A DNA stretch of 64,000 nucleotides from the NCBI RefSeq assembly GCF_009569385.1, contig NZ_WBOF01000005.1:1-64000 (forward strand), read 5' to 3'. The DNA is from Streptomyces kaniharaensis. Its GTDB lineage: Bacteria > Actinomycetota > Actinomycetes > Streptomycetales > Streptomycetaceae. Below are positions 1 to 7,174 of the stretch, piece after piece. The position numbers were made by a program, and so were the translations under genes. The first letter of the stretch is position 1. Each line of letters opens with the position of its first letter. A model generated the notes under the pieces. That model was not told the DNA's origin and did no database searches. It was given only the letters and a program-made list of their open reading frames with translations.

Positions 1-51
1 CCATTCGAGCAAGATCACTTGGGTTGGGTGACACGTGGTCGGTTGGCCCAC

Positions 52-121
52 TTGCCACCGTGCATGGTCTGCGGTATTGTTTCTCTTGTCGGGCCGGACG
101 GCGACCGGCCGCCATCGAACA
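52..121 (+). promoter_or_regulatory. Recurrent promoter-hairpin element, copy 1 (PHE-1)
   Basis: A -35 TTGCCA (52-57), a 17-base spacer ending in CTGCGG and a -10 TATTGT (75-80) are followed by a hairpin with stem GGCCGG/CCGGCC and a 7-base loop, then CATCGAAC. The next gene starts at 142 behind AGGAGG. The stem differs from most other copies but still pairs, so pairing rather than sequence is kept. Confidence 0.85.
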
Positions 122-141
122 CCGAGTACAAGGAGGACCCC

Positions 142-519
142 ATGAACCCCCGCGCCCGCAAGGCCCGCGCCACCGTCCGCAACCGTATCCGCGCCAGGCA
201 CCTGGCGGAGACGGCCCAGGAGCGCCCGCGCAGCCTCGGCACCTACGCCCTGATCGCGGGCGCAACCGGGTACCTCGCCGAACGCTTCTCCGACGCTCTG
301 CGCAGCGTCGCGAAGCGCCTGATCAAGACCCGCCCGGAGCTGGCAGGGGAGCCTGGGGTCACCCACCGCACGCTGAGCACCGGGCCGACCACGGAGGAGG
401 TGCCCACCACCCGCTACACCCGGCACCAGGTCGCCGAGATCGCAACCGCCTACCGGCCGGTGAAGGCGGAGTTCCGGGCCCTCCGCGCGAGCCTTCTGGC
501 CTCCCTCGCCTCGGCCTGA
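142..519 (+). CDS. Small basic protein of unknown function
   Basis: 125 residues, first gene behind PHE-1. The ATG at 142 is chosen because AAGGAGGACC lies just before it; the frame is open further upstream, through the PHE, but that part is not protein-like. The N-terminus is strongly basic (MNPRARKARATVRNR), which could bind nucleic acid, followed by a short Gly/Ala-rich helix and a C-terminal helix. No family is recognised. A strong hairpin follows directly, so the gene is probably transcribed alone. Confidence 0.7.
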   Translation: MNPRARKARATVRNRIRARHLAETAQERPRSLGTYALIAGATGYLAERFSDALRSVAKRLIKTRPELAGEPGVTHRTLSTGPTTEEVPTTRYTRHQVAEIATAYRPVKAEFRALRASLLASLASA

Positions 520-526
520 TTTCCCG

Positions 527-551
527 GCGGGGGCGGAAAATCCGCCCCCGC
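527..551 (+). terminator. Intergenic hairpin, probable terminator
   Basis: Perfect 11-bp stem GCGGGGGCGGA/TCCGCCCCCGC with an AAA loop between the genes at 142 and 589. There is no U-tract, which is common for actinomycete terminators. Confidence 0.7.
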
Positions 552-588
552 TTCCCCAAGAATCCCTTCCAAAGAATTGGAGAAAATC

Positions 589-945
589 ATGAACACCGCC
601 ACCATCTTCGCCGACGCGTCCCCGCTTATCGCCGACATCATCACCGGGCTCCCTGAGACGAACCGTGGAATCCTCCGGTTCGGATTCGAGTCCAACGGGG
701 TCACGGTCACGCTCAGCCGGTGGGTCGGCTTCACTCGGCAGCGCAAGGCCCAGGCACTGGCCCAGGCCGTGACCGCGTTCCGCGAGGCCGGGTGGCGATA
801 CGACCCGGCGTTCGAGACCAAGGACGGCCGCACCGTGATCGCGTTCCTCCCGCAGGGCAACCCGTTCACGGTGACGGCGTCGCCCGTGGCCAAGCCCGCC
901 ACGGGCGACGGCTCCGGCGTGGCGGTCCCCGCGTTCAGCGGCTGA
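589..945 (+). CDS. Hypothetical protein, 118 residues
   Basis: Start ATG 589 is preferred over the in-frame TTG at 577 because TTGGAGAAAATC supplies a Shine-Dalgarno five bases before it. It is a mixed alpha/beta protein with a basic helix (RWVGFTRQRKAQALAQ) followed by FREAGW, a pattern shared in spirit with other small proteins here that carry GW near a beta segment. No family is recognised. It has no PHE of its own and lies behind a hairpin, so its expression depends on read-through or an unseen promoter. Confidence 0.65.
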   Translation: MNTATIFADASPLIADIITGLPETNRGILRFGFESNGVTVTLSRWVGFTRQRKAQALAQAVTAFREAGWRYDPAFETKDGRTVIAFLPQGNPFTVTASPVAKPATGDGSGVAVPAFSG

Positions 946-1005
946 CCATGAACGGTTGACCGGCCCGCCCCGCCTCAGCGGATGGCACCCGCAGGGGCGG
1001 GCCGC

Positions 1006-1075
1006 TCAACTTCATGCACAGTCGCCGGTATTGATTTTCTCGCAAGCCCGGGTGCGCCCCGGGTGCAGTCGAACC
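1006..1075 (+). promoter_or_regulatory. PHE-2
   Basis: -10 TATTGA (1029-1034) with spacer CATGCACAGTCGCCGG and a weak -35; hairpin stem CCCGGG/CCCGGG round TGCGC; tail AGTCGAACC. One of the more diverged copies. Confidence 0.75.
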
Positions 1076-1093
1076 ACGATCGGAAGGAACCCC

Positions 1094-1336
1094 GTGATCA
1101 CGCTCACCAAGGCCCCCGAGCCCGGCCCCGCCCCCGCCCTCCGGGCCGGCATGTCCTACCGCCCGGCGACCGTCGCCCACCACAACGGTGAGCCGGTTCA
1201 CCCCGGCCGGTACGTGATCGAGGGGGTGCGCCGGTGGGCGGCCGCCAGCCCCGAGGTCTGCCCGGACGTCGACGGGTCCGAGTGGCTGACCGACGAGCTT
1301 CTCGTGTGCCCCACGTGCGGCCTGGACTGCACCTGA
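1094..1336 (+). CDS. Small protein with C-terminal Cys cluster
   Basis: 80 residues, GTG start at 1094 behind CGGAAGGAACCCC and directly after PHE-2. The C-terminus LLVCPTCGLDCT has a CxxC pair plus one more Cys, like half of a zinc ribbon; the rest has no recognised domain. The region upstream in the same frame is the PHE leader and not coding. It is followed by a strong hairpin, so this is a single-gene unit. Function unknown; a metal-binding or nucleic-acid role is only a guess from the Cys residues. Confidence 0.65.
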   Translation: MITLTKAPEPGPAPALRAGMSYRPATVAHHNGEPVHPGRYVIEGVRRWAAASPEVCPDVDGSEWLTDELLVCPTCGLDCT

Positions 1337-1343
1337 CGCCCCC

Positions 1344-1377
1344 GGCGGGGCGGTGCGCTTCGAGCGCCCGCCCCGCC
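1344..1377 (+). terminator. Intergenic hairpin, probable terminator
   Basis: Stem GGCGGGGCGG/CCGCCCCGCC with inner GCGCT/AGCGC pairing just after the stop at 1336 and just before PHE-3. Confidence 0.7.
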
Positions 1378-1391
1378 AGTTGCTCCCCCAC

Positions 1392-1460
1392 TTTCAGTCG
1401 TGCATGCCTTGCGGTATAGTTTCTCTTGTCAGTCCGGGTGGCTCCCGGATCGAGTCGAAC
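1392..1460 (+). promoter_or_regulatory. PHE-3
   Basis: -35 TTTCAG (1392-1397), 17-base spacer with GTGCATGCCTTGCGG, -10 TATAGT (1415-1420), hairpin CCGGGTGGCTCCCGG and tail AGTCGAAC. Close to consensus. Confidence 0.9.
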
Positions 1461-1476
1461 TGTGATGGAGGACCTG

Positions 1477-1815
1477 ATGACCCACCACCTGATTCTCAGC
1501 CTGGAGATCCCGAAGGCGGACGGCCCCGCCCAGGTGAGCGAGCTCTGCCACACCTGCGCCGAGGGCGCGGCGAAGTCCGTGTGCCCGCTGGCCCCGCGCG
1601 CCGAGTTGCTGGCCGCCTTCGCCGAGGTCCAGATCCGGCTGAACCGGGGCTACTACTACGACGGTTGGAAGGCCGACAAGGCGGAGTCGGGTCGCCTGTT
1701 CATCGCGCTGTGGCGCAAGGACGTGCAGGAGCTCCCGTGGCTGGCCGAGCACCCGGACATCGAGCCCATGTGGACGGAGTGGCTGATGGACGAGGTGGCC
1801 GAGCTCCGGGGGTGA
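1477..1815 (+). CDS. Hypothetical Cys-containing protein, 112 residues
   Basis: The ATG at 1477 is chosen over 1465 because GGAGGA lies between them at normal spacing. The N-terminal third has three Cys in LCHTCAEGAAKSVCP (CxxC then C), followed by a long helix and an aromatic stretch (GYYYDGW). It resembles no family I can name. It is the first gene of a PHE-3 unit that may continue into 1906, since no strong hairpin separates them. Confidence 0.7.
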   Translation: MTHHLILSLEIPKADGPAQVSELCHTCAEGAAKSVCPLAPRAELLAAFAEVQIRLNRGYYYDGWKADKAESGRLFIALWRKDVQELPWLAEHPDIEPMWTEWLMDEVAELRG

Positions 1816-1905
1816 CGGCCACACCGGGGGCGGGGCGCCCACGCTGCGCCCTGCCTCCGGTGGCCGCCGACCAATGCAGGAGCAGGCCCAGAAGGGAGCG
1901 AGAAG

Positions 1906-2370
1906 GTGGACACGGACGAGCGGGACGCGGTGGCAGGCGAGTACCGGAAGTTGCGGCGGCGCAGCGCGCGGGGGGAGGACGTGGGGGAGCAGCTGGCCGA
2001 AGTCCGGGGGAGGTTGCTGGTGTTGGTCGCTGTGCCGCCGGTGGGGTTCGAGGTGCCGAAGGCCGGCCGGGAGTTGGTGGAGCACGCCCGGGCGCACGGG
2101 TGGGAGGCGATCGAGCAGTGGACGCACGGACCGGGGATCGCTGAGCCGTTCTACACGGTGAAGGTGGGTCGGGTGGGCGGGGTCGAGGCCGGCCGTCCGG
2201 TCGGTGCGGGTTGGGCGTATTCGAAGACGTGGCACTCCCGGTGTGCTGCGCCGGGGAAGGTGCGGTTGTTTGGGTCGGGGGTGGCTGAGACGCCGCAGTG
2301 CCCGAGGTCCCATGACGCGCCGTCGTTGGTGGAGATCCAGCGGGTGGTCGCGGCGCACCCGGTGCGGTAG
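1906..2370 (+). CDS. Hypothetical protein, paralogue of the 4838 gene
   Basis: 154 residues, GTG start at 1906 behind GGGAGCGAGAAG. The middle has EHARAHGWEAIEQWTHG and the end has a W..R..G..RL.GSG pattern followed by EIQRVVAAHP. The protein from 4838 shares EHARAHGW, a W..GTGDP segment and a closing VIAAHP, so the two are diverged duplicates. No catalytic motif is visible. It is the second gene behind PHE-3. Confidence 0.7.
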   Translation: MDTDERDAVAGEYRKLRRRSARGEDVGEQLAEVRGRLLVLVAVPPVGFEVPKAGRELVEHARAHGWEAIEQWTHGPGIAEPFYTVKVGRVGGVEAGRPVGAGWAYSKTWHSRCAAPGKVRLFGSGVAETPQCPRSHDAPSLVEIQRVVAAHPVR

Positions 2371-2462
2371 TCGCGGGTGGGGGGCGGTCGCTGGGCCGTC
2401 CCCCACGCCCGGCCTGTTGGGCGCCGTCGGGGCGCCGTCCGAGTCGAGAGGTTGAAGGAGCG

Positions 2463-2645
2463 GTGGACTATCCCCTGAAGATGATCTGTGTGTGCGGTAC
2501 TTCGATGCATATCAACGCGGGTGAGGCACACGCGGACTGGTGGCACAGCGAGAAATACCCCGCTTCATTCCGGGTGCTCACGGAGGAGGAGCACCGCCAG
2601 CTTGGTTGGCGGACCGAGGGCTACCCGAGGTATGTGAGCCACTAG
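2463..2645 (+). CDS. Very small protein with CxC motif
   Basis: 60 residues, GTG start at 2463 with GAAGGAGCG directly upstream. It begins MDYPLKMICVCGTSMH and has an acidic/aromatic middle (HADWWHSEKY). ICVCG gives two cysteines next to His residues, which might hold a metal. It could be the last gene of the PHE-3 unit. No family recognised. Confidence 0.6.
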   Translation: MDYPLKMICVCGTSMHINAGEAHADWWHSEKYPASFRVLTEEEHRQLGWRTEGYPRYVSH

Positions 2646-2809
2646 CGCGGCGCAGCGCTCCCGGTGCGGCTGTCCGTGTCGGGGGCGCTGCTTCGTGTCG
2701 GTGCGGTTCGGGCCGGCCAATGGGGCGGGGGTTACGGCCGGGCGGTTGTCGGCGGGGCCGGCTTCGGTGCGAGGCCGGAATTCCACGCGGCGGTTCGGCG
2801 TTCCCCCAC

Positions 2810-2878
2810 TTTCAATCGTGCATGCTTTACGGTATAGTTTTTCTTGTCAGGCCGGGTGGCTCCCGGCAGACATCGAAC
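2810..2878 (+). promoter_or_regulatory. PHE-4
   Basis: -35 TTTCAA (2810-2815), spacer TCGTGCATGCTTTACGG, -10 TATAGT (2833-2838), hairpin CCGGGTGGCTCCCGG and CATCGAAC. Essentially the consensus copy. Confidence 0.92.
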
Positions 2879-2899
2879 TGAGAGCAGCAGGAGGACTTC

Positions 2900-3418
2900 A
2901 TGACCGCCTACCGGATTCTCGGCACCACGGATGAGAACACCACCTGCGACCACTGCGGTCGCAAGGACCTGAAGCACACCGTCGTGTTCGATATCGCGGA
3001 CGCCGAGGGGAACCCGACCGGGGAGCTGTTCTACGCAGGAAGCAGCTGCGCGACGACGTTGCCCGGTCTGCAGCACCTCAGCGCGGCGACCATCCGGCAG
3101 CGGGCGCGCTCGGCGCAGCTGGCGGCGGACGTGAGGGCCGCGCAGGAGCGGGAGTGGGCGGGCGAGATCCTCGCGAAGTACGGGCCGGTTGAGCACCGGG
3201 GCGCGGGGCTGAAGTCCGCGGTCCTGTTCGGCTACAACCCTCACGGTCGGGAGCGCGTGACGTCGGTGAGCGGGGAGGTAGCCGGCCTACTGGCCGAAGC
3301 GCGGCGGATTCTGGGCGACGCTCCGGCGCCGGTGACGCTGAAGACCAAGGAGCTGGGGCGGATGACCGCCGGATTCATGGCCGCTTTCCTGAAGCGCAAC
3401 CCGGGGTATCGGTTCTGA
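2900..3418 (+). CDS. Zinc-ribbon-like protein, 172 residues
   Basis: ATG at 2900 behind AGGAGGACTTC, 22 bases after PHE-4. The N-terminus reads TTCDHCGRKDLKHTVVF, then a short insertion and FYAGSSCATTLPG. The C-x2-C plus later Cys with GSxCA is a pattern seen in actinomycete plasmid and phage proteins of unknown function, where it probably forms a small zinc-binding fold. The middle is a basic helix rich in Ala and Arg, and the C-terminus is basic. Probably a single-gene unit; no enzymatic motif. Confidence 0.7.
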   Translation: MTAYRILGTTDENTTCDHCGRKDLKHTVVFDIADAEGNPTGELFYAGSSCATTLPGLQHLSAATIRQRARSAQLAADVRAAQEREWAGEILAKYGPVEHRGAGLKSAVLFGYNPHGRERVTSVSGEVAGLLAEARRILGDAPAPVTLKTKELGRMTAGFMAAFLKRNPGYRF

Positions 3419-3609
3419 CGAGCCGACGTGCTCCGTTGGGCGACGTCGCGTCCGGCCGGACGCTCCGGCCGGACGCGGGCGCCCCCTCTCGCCGAGGGTG
3501 CCGGGCCGTGCCGGTTCGGTTCGAGGCCAGCCCATGGGGAGGGGTGGCCGGCCCGCCCCATCGGGGGCGAGGCGGGCCGAATTTCGGGGCGGGGCGGACG
3601 TGCCCCAAC

Positions 3610-3679
3610 TTCCAATCGTGCATGCTTCACGGTATAGTTTCTCTCGTCAGGCCGGGTGGCTCCCGGTAGACGTCGAACC
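3610..3679 (+). promoter_or_regulatory. PHE-5
   Basis: -35 TTCCAA (3610-3615), spacer TCGTGCATGCTTCACGG, -10 TATAGT (3633-3638), hairpin CCGGGTGGCTCCCGG, tail CGTCGAACC. Drives the ArdC-like gene. Confidence 0.92.
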
Positions 3680-3701
3680 ATGATCGAAAGGACTTCTCCT
3701 C

Positions 3702-4745
3702 ATGACCACTCGCACCAGCTCCCGTCGCCGTTCCAAGCCGTCCAAGTCCACGACCGGGCCGGCCACCGAGCAGGAGCGGATGGCCGAGGCGCTCCACGAG
3801 CAGCTGACCGAGACCGTGATGGAACTGGTCAACTCCGAGGGCTGGACCGCGATGCTGGACAAGCTGCGGGGGCTGTCCACCACCAGCATGTTCCGCTACT
3901 CGTTCCGCAACGTGATGCTGATCCTGATGCAGTGCCCCCAGGCGTCGCTGGTGTGCGGCCCCAGGGAGTGGGAGGCACTCGGCCGCAGCGTCGCCGAAGG
4001 GCAGCAGCCGCTGCGGATCTGGGCCCCTTCCACCTCTCGGCGCAAGGACGCCGATGCCCACGCCGACCACCAGGAGCCGGCCGAGCAGGAGCCCGCCACG
4101 GAGGAGGCCACCGCCGACCGCGCCGAGCGCCCGGCCAGGCGGGCGCCCAGGTTCACCCTGGTTCGGGTGTTCGACGTTTCCCAGACCGTGCCTGTCTGGC
4201 AGGAAGGCCCCCTGTACACGATCACCCCCGCACTGTCGGTGCGACGGTTCGGCGCCGACACCCCCGGCGAAGCCCCGGCCGAGATGCGCCAGGACCTGGA
4301 GGCGTACGCGGCGCAGCTGGGCTACCAGGTGGAGACCGGCGAGACCGGCACATCGCGCGGGTGGGTCGACCCGGATTCGCGGACCGTCATGATCAGCGAT
4401 CGGGTCACGAACGCTCAGGCGGCGGTGACGCTGGCGCACGAGCTTGCCGGGCACGTCGGGTGCGGGCACCTGGAGAGCGACCCCGACGAATACCGGCACC
4501 ACCGGGGCCGGATGGAGACCGAGGCCGAGTCCGTGGCGTACATGGTGGCCGCCCGGTACGGCGTGGACTCGGCGGTCAAGTCCGCTTCGTACATCGGGGA
4601 GTGGGCGGGCGGAAGCCCGAAGAAGGTCAGGAAGACGCTCATGGAGACCGGCGAGGCGGTCCGCAAGGCGTTCCGCGCCTACGTGGAGAGCGTGGAGGGG
4701 GCCGAGGAGCCCCGCACCGAGGTCCGCGAGCTGGCGGCCGTCTGA
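3702..4745 (+). CDS. ardC: ArdC-like antirestriction protein
   Basis: 347 residues. Residues about 25-120 match the ArdC N-terminal ssDNA-binding domain (FRYSFRNVMLILMQCPQA, then REWEALGRSV and LRIWAP). The C-terminal half is a zincin: H246ELAGH, with EAESVAYMVAARYG downstream supplying the probable third ligand. ArdC proteins protect incoming conjugating DNA from host restriction and bind ssDNA. An acidic linker (about 110-145) is inserted between the domains. The gene sits behind a consensus PHE, which ties the PHE regulon to establishment after transfer. The start is ATG 3702 after GAAAGGAC. Family assignment is firm; activity is inferred. Confidence 0.88.
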   Translation: MTTRTSSRRRSKPSKSTTGPATEQERMAEALHEQLTETVMELVNSEGWTAMLDKLRGLSTTSMFRYSFRNVMLILMQCPQASLVCGPREWEALGRSVAEGQQPLRIWAPSTSRRKDADAHADHQEPAEQEPATEEATADRAERPARRAPRFTLVRVFDVSQTVPVWQEGPLYTITPALSVRRFGADTPGEAPAEMRQDLEAYAAQLGYQVETGETGTSRGWVDPDSRTVMISDRVTNAQAAVTLAHELAGHVGCGHLESDPDEYRHHRGRMETEAESVAYMVAARYGVDSAVKSASYIGEWAGGSPKKVRKTLMETGEAVRKAFRAYVESVEGAEEPRTEVRELAAV

Positions 4746-4837
4746 GGCCCCACGGGGCGGGCCGCCCGGCCCGCCCCACTCCGGCCGAGGCCCGCGCGCG
4801 GGCCGGCCTTCCCACCCACTCAGGAAAGAGACCCGCC

Positions 4838-5413
4838 ATGACCACCGACGAGCAGCGGTTGGCCGCGATCGCGTCGCTGACCGCCGAACTCCGGGAGCTC
4901 ACCCGCGCGCCCTACGGGCGGCGCGGCGCCCCCGCGCGCAAGCGCCGCAACCTGACTGACGACGACTACGCCCGGCGGGAGGAAGCCGCCACGCGCCGCA
5001 CCGCGCTACTGGCCACCCCGCCGGACGGCTACGCCCTGCCCACGGAGGCCGGCGCGTTGGCCGAGCACGCCCGCGCCCACGGCTGGGCCGTCGTGATCAG
5101 GTGGGCGTACGGCACCGGCGACCCCGTCCGGGTCGACGTCGAGCTGCGCCATGAGATTCCGTGGCGGATCGGACGGTCGTACCTCTCCGCCCTGCCGGGC
5201 GGCCGCCAGCTGCACCACCGCGCATGGGTGTTCAGGCTCGCCTGGACCGCCCGGGGCATGGGGCCGGGCCGGATGCGCCAGGACGGCAGGGGCACGGCCG
5301 AGTTTCCCGATCGCCTCACCAGCCCGCACCACCCCGCCCCGCACCTGTCCGGCATCTGGGGCGTGATCGCGGCGCATCCCCGCACCGCCGACGACGAGTC
5401 GTCAGGCAGCTGA
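4838..5413 (+). CDS. Hypothetical protein, paralogue of the 1906 gene
   Basis: 191 residues, ATG 4838 with CAGGAAAGAG upstream; the frame is open far upstream through ardC but that is antisense-like reading. The first 45 residues are helical and basic, then EHARAHGWAVVIRWAYGTGDP, a beta segment, LHHRAWVFRLAW and a C-terminal VIAAHPRTADDE. Motif order matches the shorter 1906 product. Second gene of the PHE-5 unit, behind a GC-rich intergenic hairpin. Function unknown. Confidence 0.72.
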   Translation: MTTDEQRLAAIASLTAELRELTRAPYGRRGAPARKRRNLTDDDYARREEAATRRTALLATPPDGYALPTEAGALAEHARAHGWAVVIRWAYGTGDPVRVDVELRHEIPWRIGRSYLSALPGGRQLHHRAWVFRLAWTARGMGPGRMRQDGRGTAEFPDRLTSPHHPAPHLSGIWGVIAAHPRTADDESSGS

Positions 5414-5512
5414 ACCGCCCGCGGCCGGCCTCGACGCCCACCGCCGAGGCCAGCCGACCGTGCCCGTGGTCGACCCGTGCGGACGAAGGACGCGACACGA
5501 GGACTTCCCCGC

Positions 5513-5581
5513 TTCCAATCGTGCACGCTTTGCGGTATAGTTTCTCTTGTCAGGCCGGGTGGCTCCCGGAAGACATCGAAC
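5513..5581 (+). promoter_or_regulatory. PHE-6
   Basis: -35 TTCCAA (5513-5518), spacer TCGTGCACGCTTTGCGG, -10 TATAGT (5536-5541), hairpin CCGGGTGGCTCCCGG, tail CATCGAAC. Confidence 0.92.
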
Positions 5582-5601
5582 TACGACGAAAGGCGGAGAT
5601 C

Positions 5602-6084
5602 ATGACCACCACCTACACCCTCGCCGGCTGCGGCACGGAGATCGCCCGGGACCCGGAGACCCTGGGTGCGATCCGGGACGAGAACGGGCGATACGTCCAG
5701 CGGGTCGTGGACGACGTCACGTTCAAGTCCGGGATGGAGATGCTGCACTGGGCGGTGAAGTCCCGCCTTATCGGCCGCCTCGGCCACGGCCCGCGGACGG
5801 CGGCGACGGTCTACCTGGGCAACCCGCGCGACGAGTACCGCGCCCAGCGATGCGTCGACGCCTTCCCCAGTCGCAAGGTCAGCACCGAGGCATGGAACGC
5901 CATGAAGCGCGCACAGGACCGGCTCCAGGGGCTGCTGCACTACCTGCGCGAGGTGGAGCCCGAATGGCAGGACGAGGGCCGGATTCACTACATGGACAAC
6001 AGTGTGGTCATGGCGCAGCGGAACAAGTACGGCCAGCGCCGCGAGGTCACCTTGATTCAGCCTCACGGCGACGCCTGCTTCTAG
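5602..6084 (+). CDS. Hypothetical protein, 160 residues
   Basis: ATG at 5602, 21 bases after PHE-6, with AAAGGCGGAG as ribosome binding site. After a short beta N-terminus (YTLAGCGTEI) comes a helix with MEMLHWAVKSRLIGRL, a segment VYLGNPRDEYRAQRC and a long basic helix ending HYLREVEPEW. No known domain. Single-gene unit between PHE-6 and PHE-7, with only 88 bases between its stop and the next -35. Confidence 0.7.
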   Translation: MTTTYTLAGCGTEIARDPETLGAIRDENGRYVQRVVDDVTFKSGMEMLHWAVKSRLIGRLGHGPRTAATVYLGNPRDEYRAQRCVDAFPSRKVSTEAWNAMKRAQDRLQGLLHYLREVEPEWQDEGRIHYMDNSVVMAQRNKYGQRREVTLIQPHGDACF

Positions 6085-6171
6085 GGAGGTGCAGGGCGGG
6101 CCCGGGAGGCCGGGCCCGCCCGCACCGACGGGCAGCACAGACCCAGGCGGCGACACGAGGGAAGTCGCCAC

Positions 6172-6241
6172 TTCCAATCATGCATGCTTTGCGGTATAGT
6201 TTCTCTTGAAGGGCCGGGCGGCTCCCGGTCCGCATCGAACC
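6172..6241 (+). promoter_or_regulatory. PHE-7
   Basis: -35 TTCCAA (6172-6177), spacer TCATGCATGCTTTGCGG, -10 TATAGT (6195-6200), hairpin CCGGGCGGCTCCCGG (loop CGGCT instead of TGGCT), tail CATCGAACC. Confidence 0.9.
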
Positions 6242-6263
6242 ATGAAAGTGGGAGGCAGCGGCG

Positions 6264-6668
6264 ATGAACGACTCCATGCGGGAACTGTTCGGCGAGGTCA
6301 TCGACACCTACACCCGGGCCGAGGCGATCGAGGACGGCATTCTGATCGCGGTGCCGCACGAGGCGCAGCGCGCGGCCCACCTCCGGTTCCCGGTGGCCCT
6401 GACCTCAGCCCTGCACGGCACGTGCGTGGCACGGCCGGGCGAGGACGGCAAGCTGGCGGCGGTGATGGAGGCCGTGCGGCTACGCGAACTGCTGTGGCTG
6501 GCGCACAACGCGATGCGGAGCCAGGGCGGACAGCGGGCGGAGTTCATGTTCTGCTACCTGGGCCCCGGCGGTGAGGACGACGAGCGAACCGCCCGGGTGG
6601 CCGTCGTGATCGGCGGCGGGGACCAGGGCGAGCCGGTGCTCACCGTGAGGTTCGCCAGCGAGGGCTGA
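6264..6668 (+). CDS. Hypothetical protein, 134 residues
   Basis: ATG 6264 with GTGGGAGGCAGC upstream. Begins MNDSMRELFGEVIDTYTRAE; the middle holds helices (MEAVRLRELLWLAHNAMRSQ) and the end is a two-strand beta segment (AVVIGGGDQGEPVLTVRF). No family recognised. First gene of the PHE-7 unit, followed by a strong hairpin. Confidence 0.7.
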   Translation: MNDSMRELFGEVIDTYTRAEAIEDGILIAVPHEAQRAAHLRFPVALTSALHGTCVARPGEDGKLAAVMEAVRLRELLWLAHNAMRSQGGQRAEFMFCYLGPGGEDDERTARVAVVIGGGDQGEPVLTVRFASEG

Positions 6669-6674
6669 CGCCCC

Positions 6675-6700
6675 GCCGGGGCGGCGCCCGCCGCCCCGGC
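6675..6700 (+). terminator. Intergenic hairpin, probable terminator
   Basis: Perfect 11-bp stem GCCGGGGCGGC/GCCGCCCCGGC with loop GCCC, just after the stop of the 6264 gene. Confidence 0.65.
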
Positions 6701-6751
6701 CCTCTCCCCCGTTCTCGCCAACAGCCCCCCTCGCCGCCCCAGGAGGAGCCC

Positions 6752-7081
6752 GTGTCCGTCACCTTCGAGCCCGAGAGCATCCAGGTTCAGTGGGACGACC
6801 CCCACTCGCTGAACTTCAACAACGGCAACGCCGCCGAGGTGCTGCGCCTGCTCGGCTACGACGCCGCCGACCCGTACGGCAACGACGACGCCGTCGGCTT
6901 CCTCGGCCGCGTGCTGCTCGCCCTGGGGTTGCTCGTCGACGACGACGCCCGACCGGAGGTCACGGACGGCCGGTGGACCTGCGTCGGCCGACGTGAGGGC
7001 TACCTGTCCGCGCGCCTGGGAGAGCTGCACGCCATGGCGGAGCACTGCGTCGCGCACGGCTTGCGGGTGCGCTGGCACTGA
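6752..7081 (+). CDS. Hypothetical acidic protein, 109 residues
   Basis: GTG start at 6752 behind CAGGAGGAGCCC. Acidic, with NFNNGNAAEVLRLLGYD, a helix FLGRVLLALGLLVDDDARPE and a closing segment (YLSARLGELHAMAEHC). Small, soluble, no recognised domain. Its compact alpha/beta shape recalls adaptor-like phage or plasmid proteins, but that is not evidence of function. It may be read with 6264 if the hairpin between them leaks. Confidence 0.65.
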   Translation: MSVTFEPESIQVQWDDPHSLNFNNGNAAEVLRLLGYDAADPYGNDDAVGFLGRVLLALGLLVDDDARPEVTDGRWTCVGRREGYLSARLGELHAMAEHCVAHGLRVRWH

Positions 7082-7174
7082 GCGGCCCCGGTGCCGCCCC
7101 GGCCCGGGGCGGCACCCCTTCCGAACGCCCGACTCACCCGCCCGAGCCCCGAACCCCTCGCCACGGAGGCAAGC

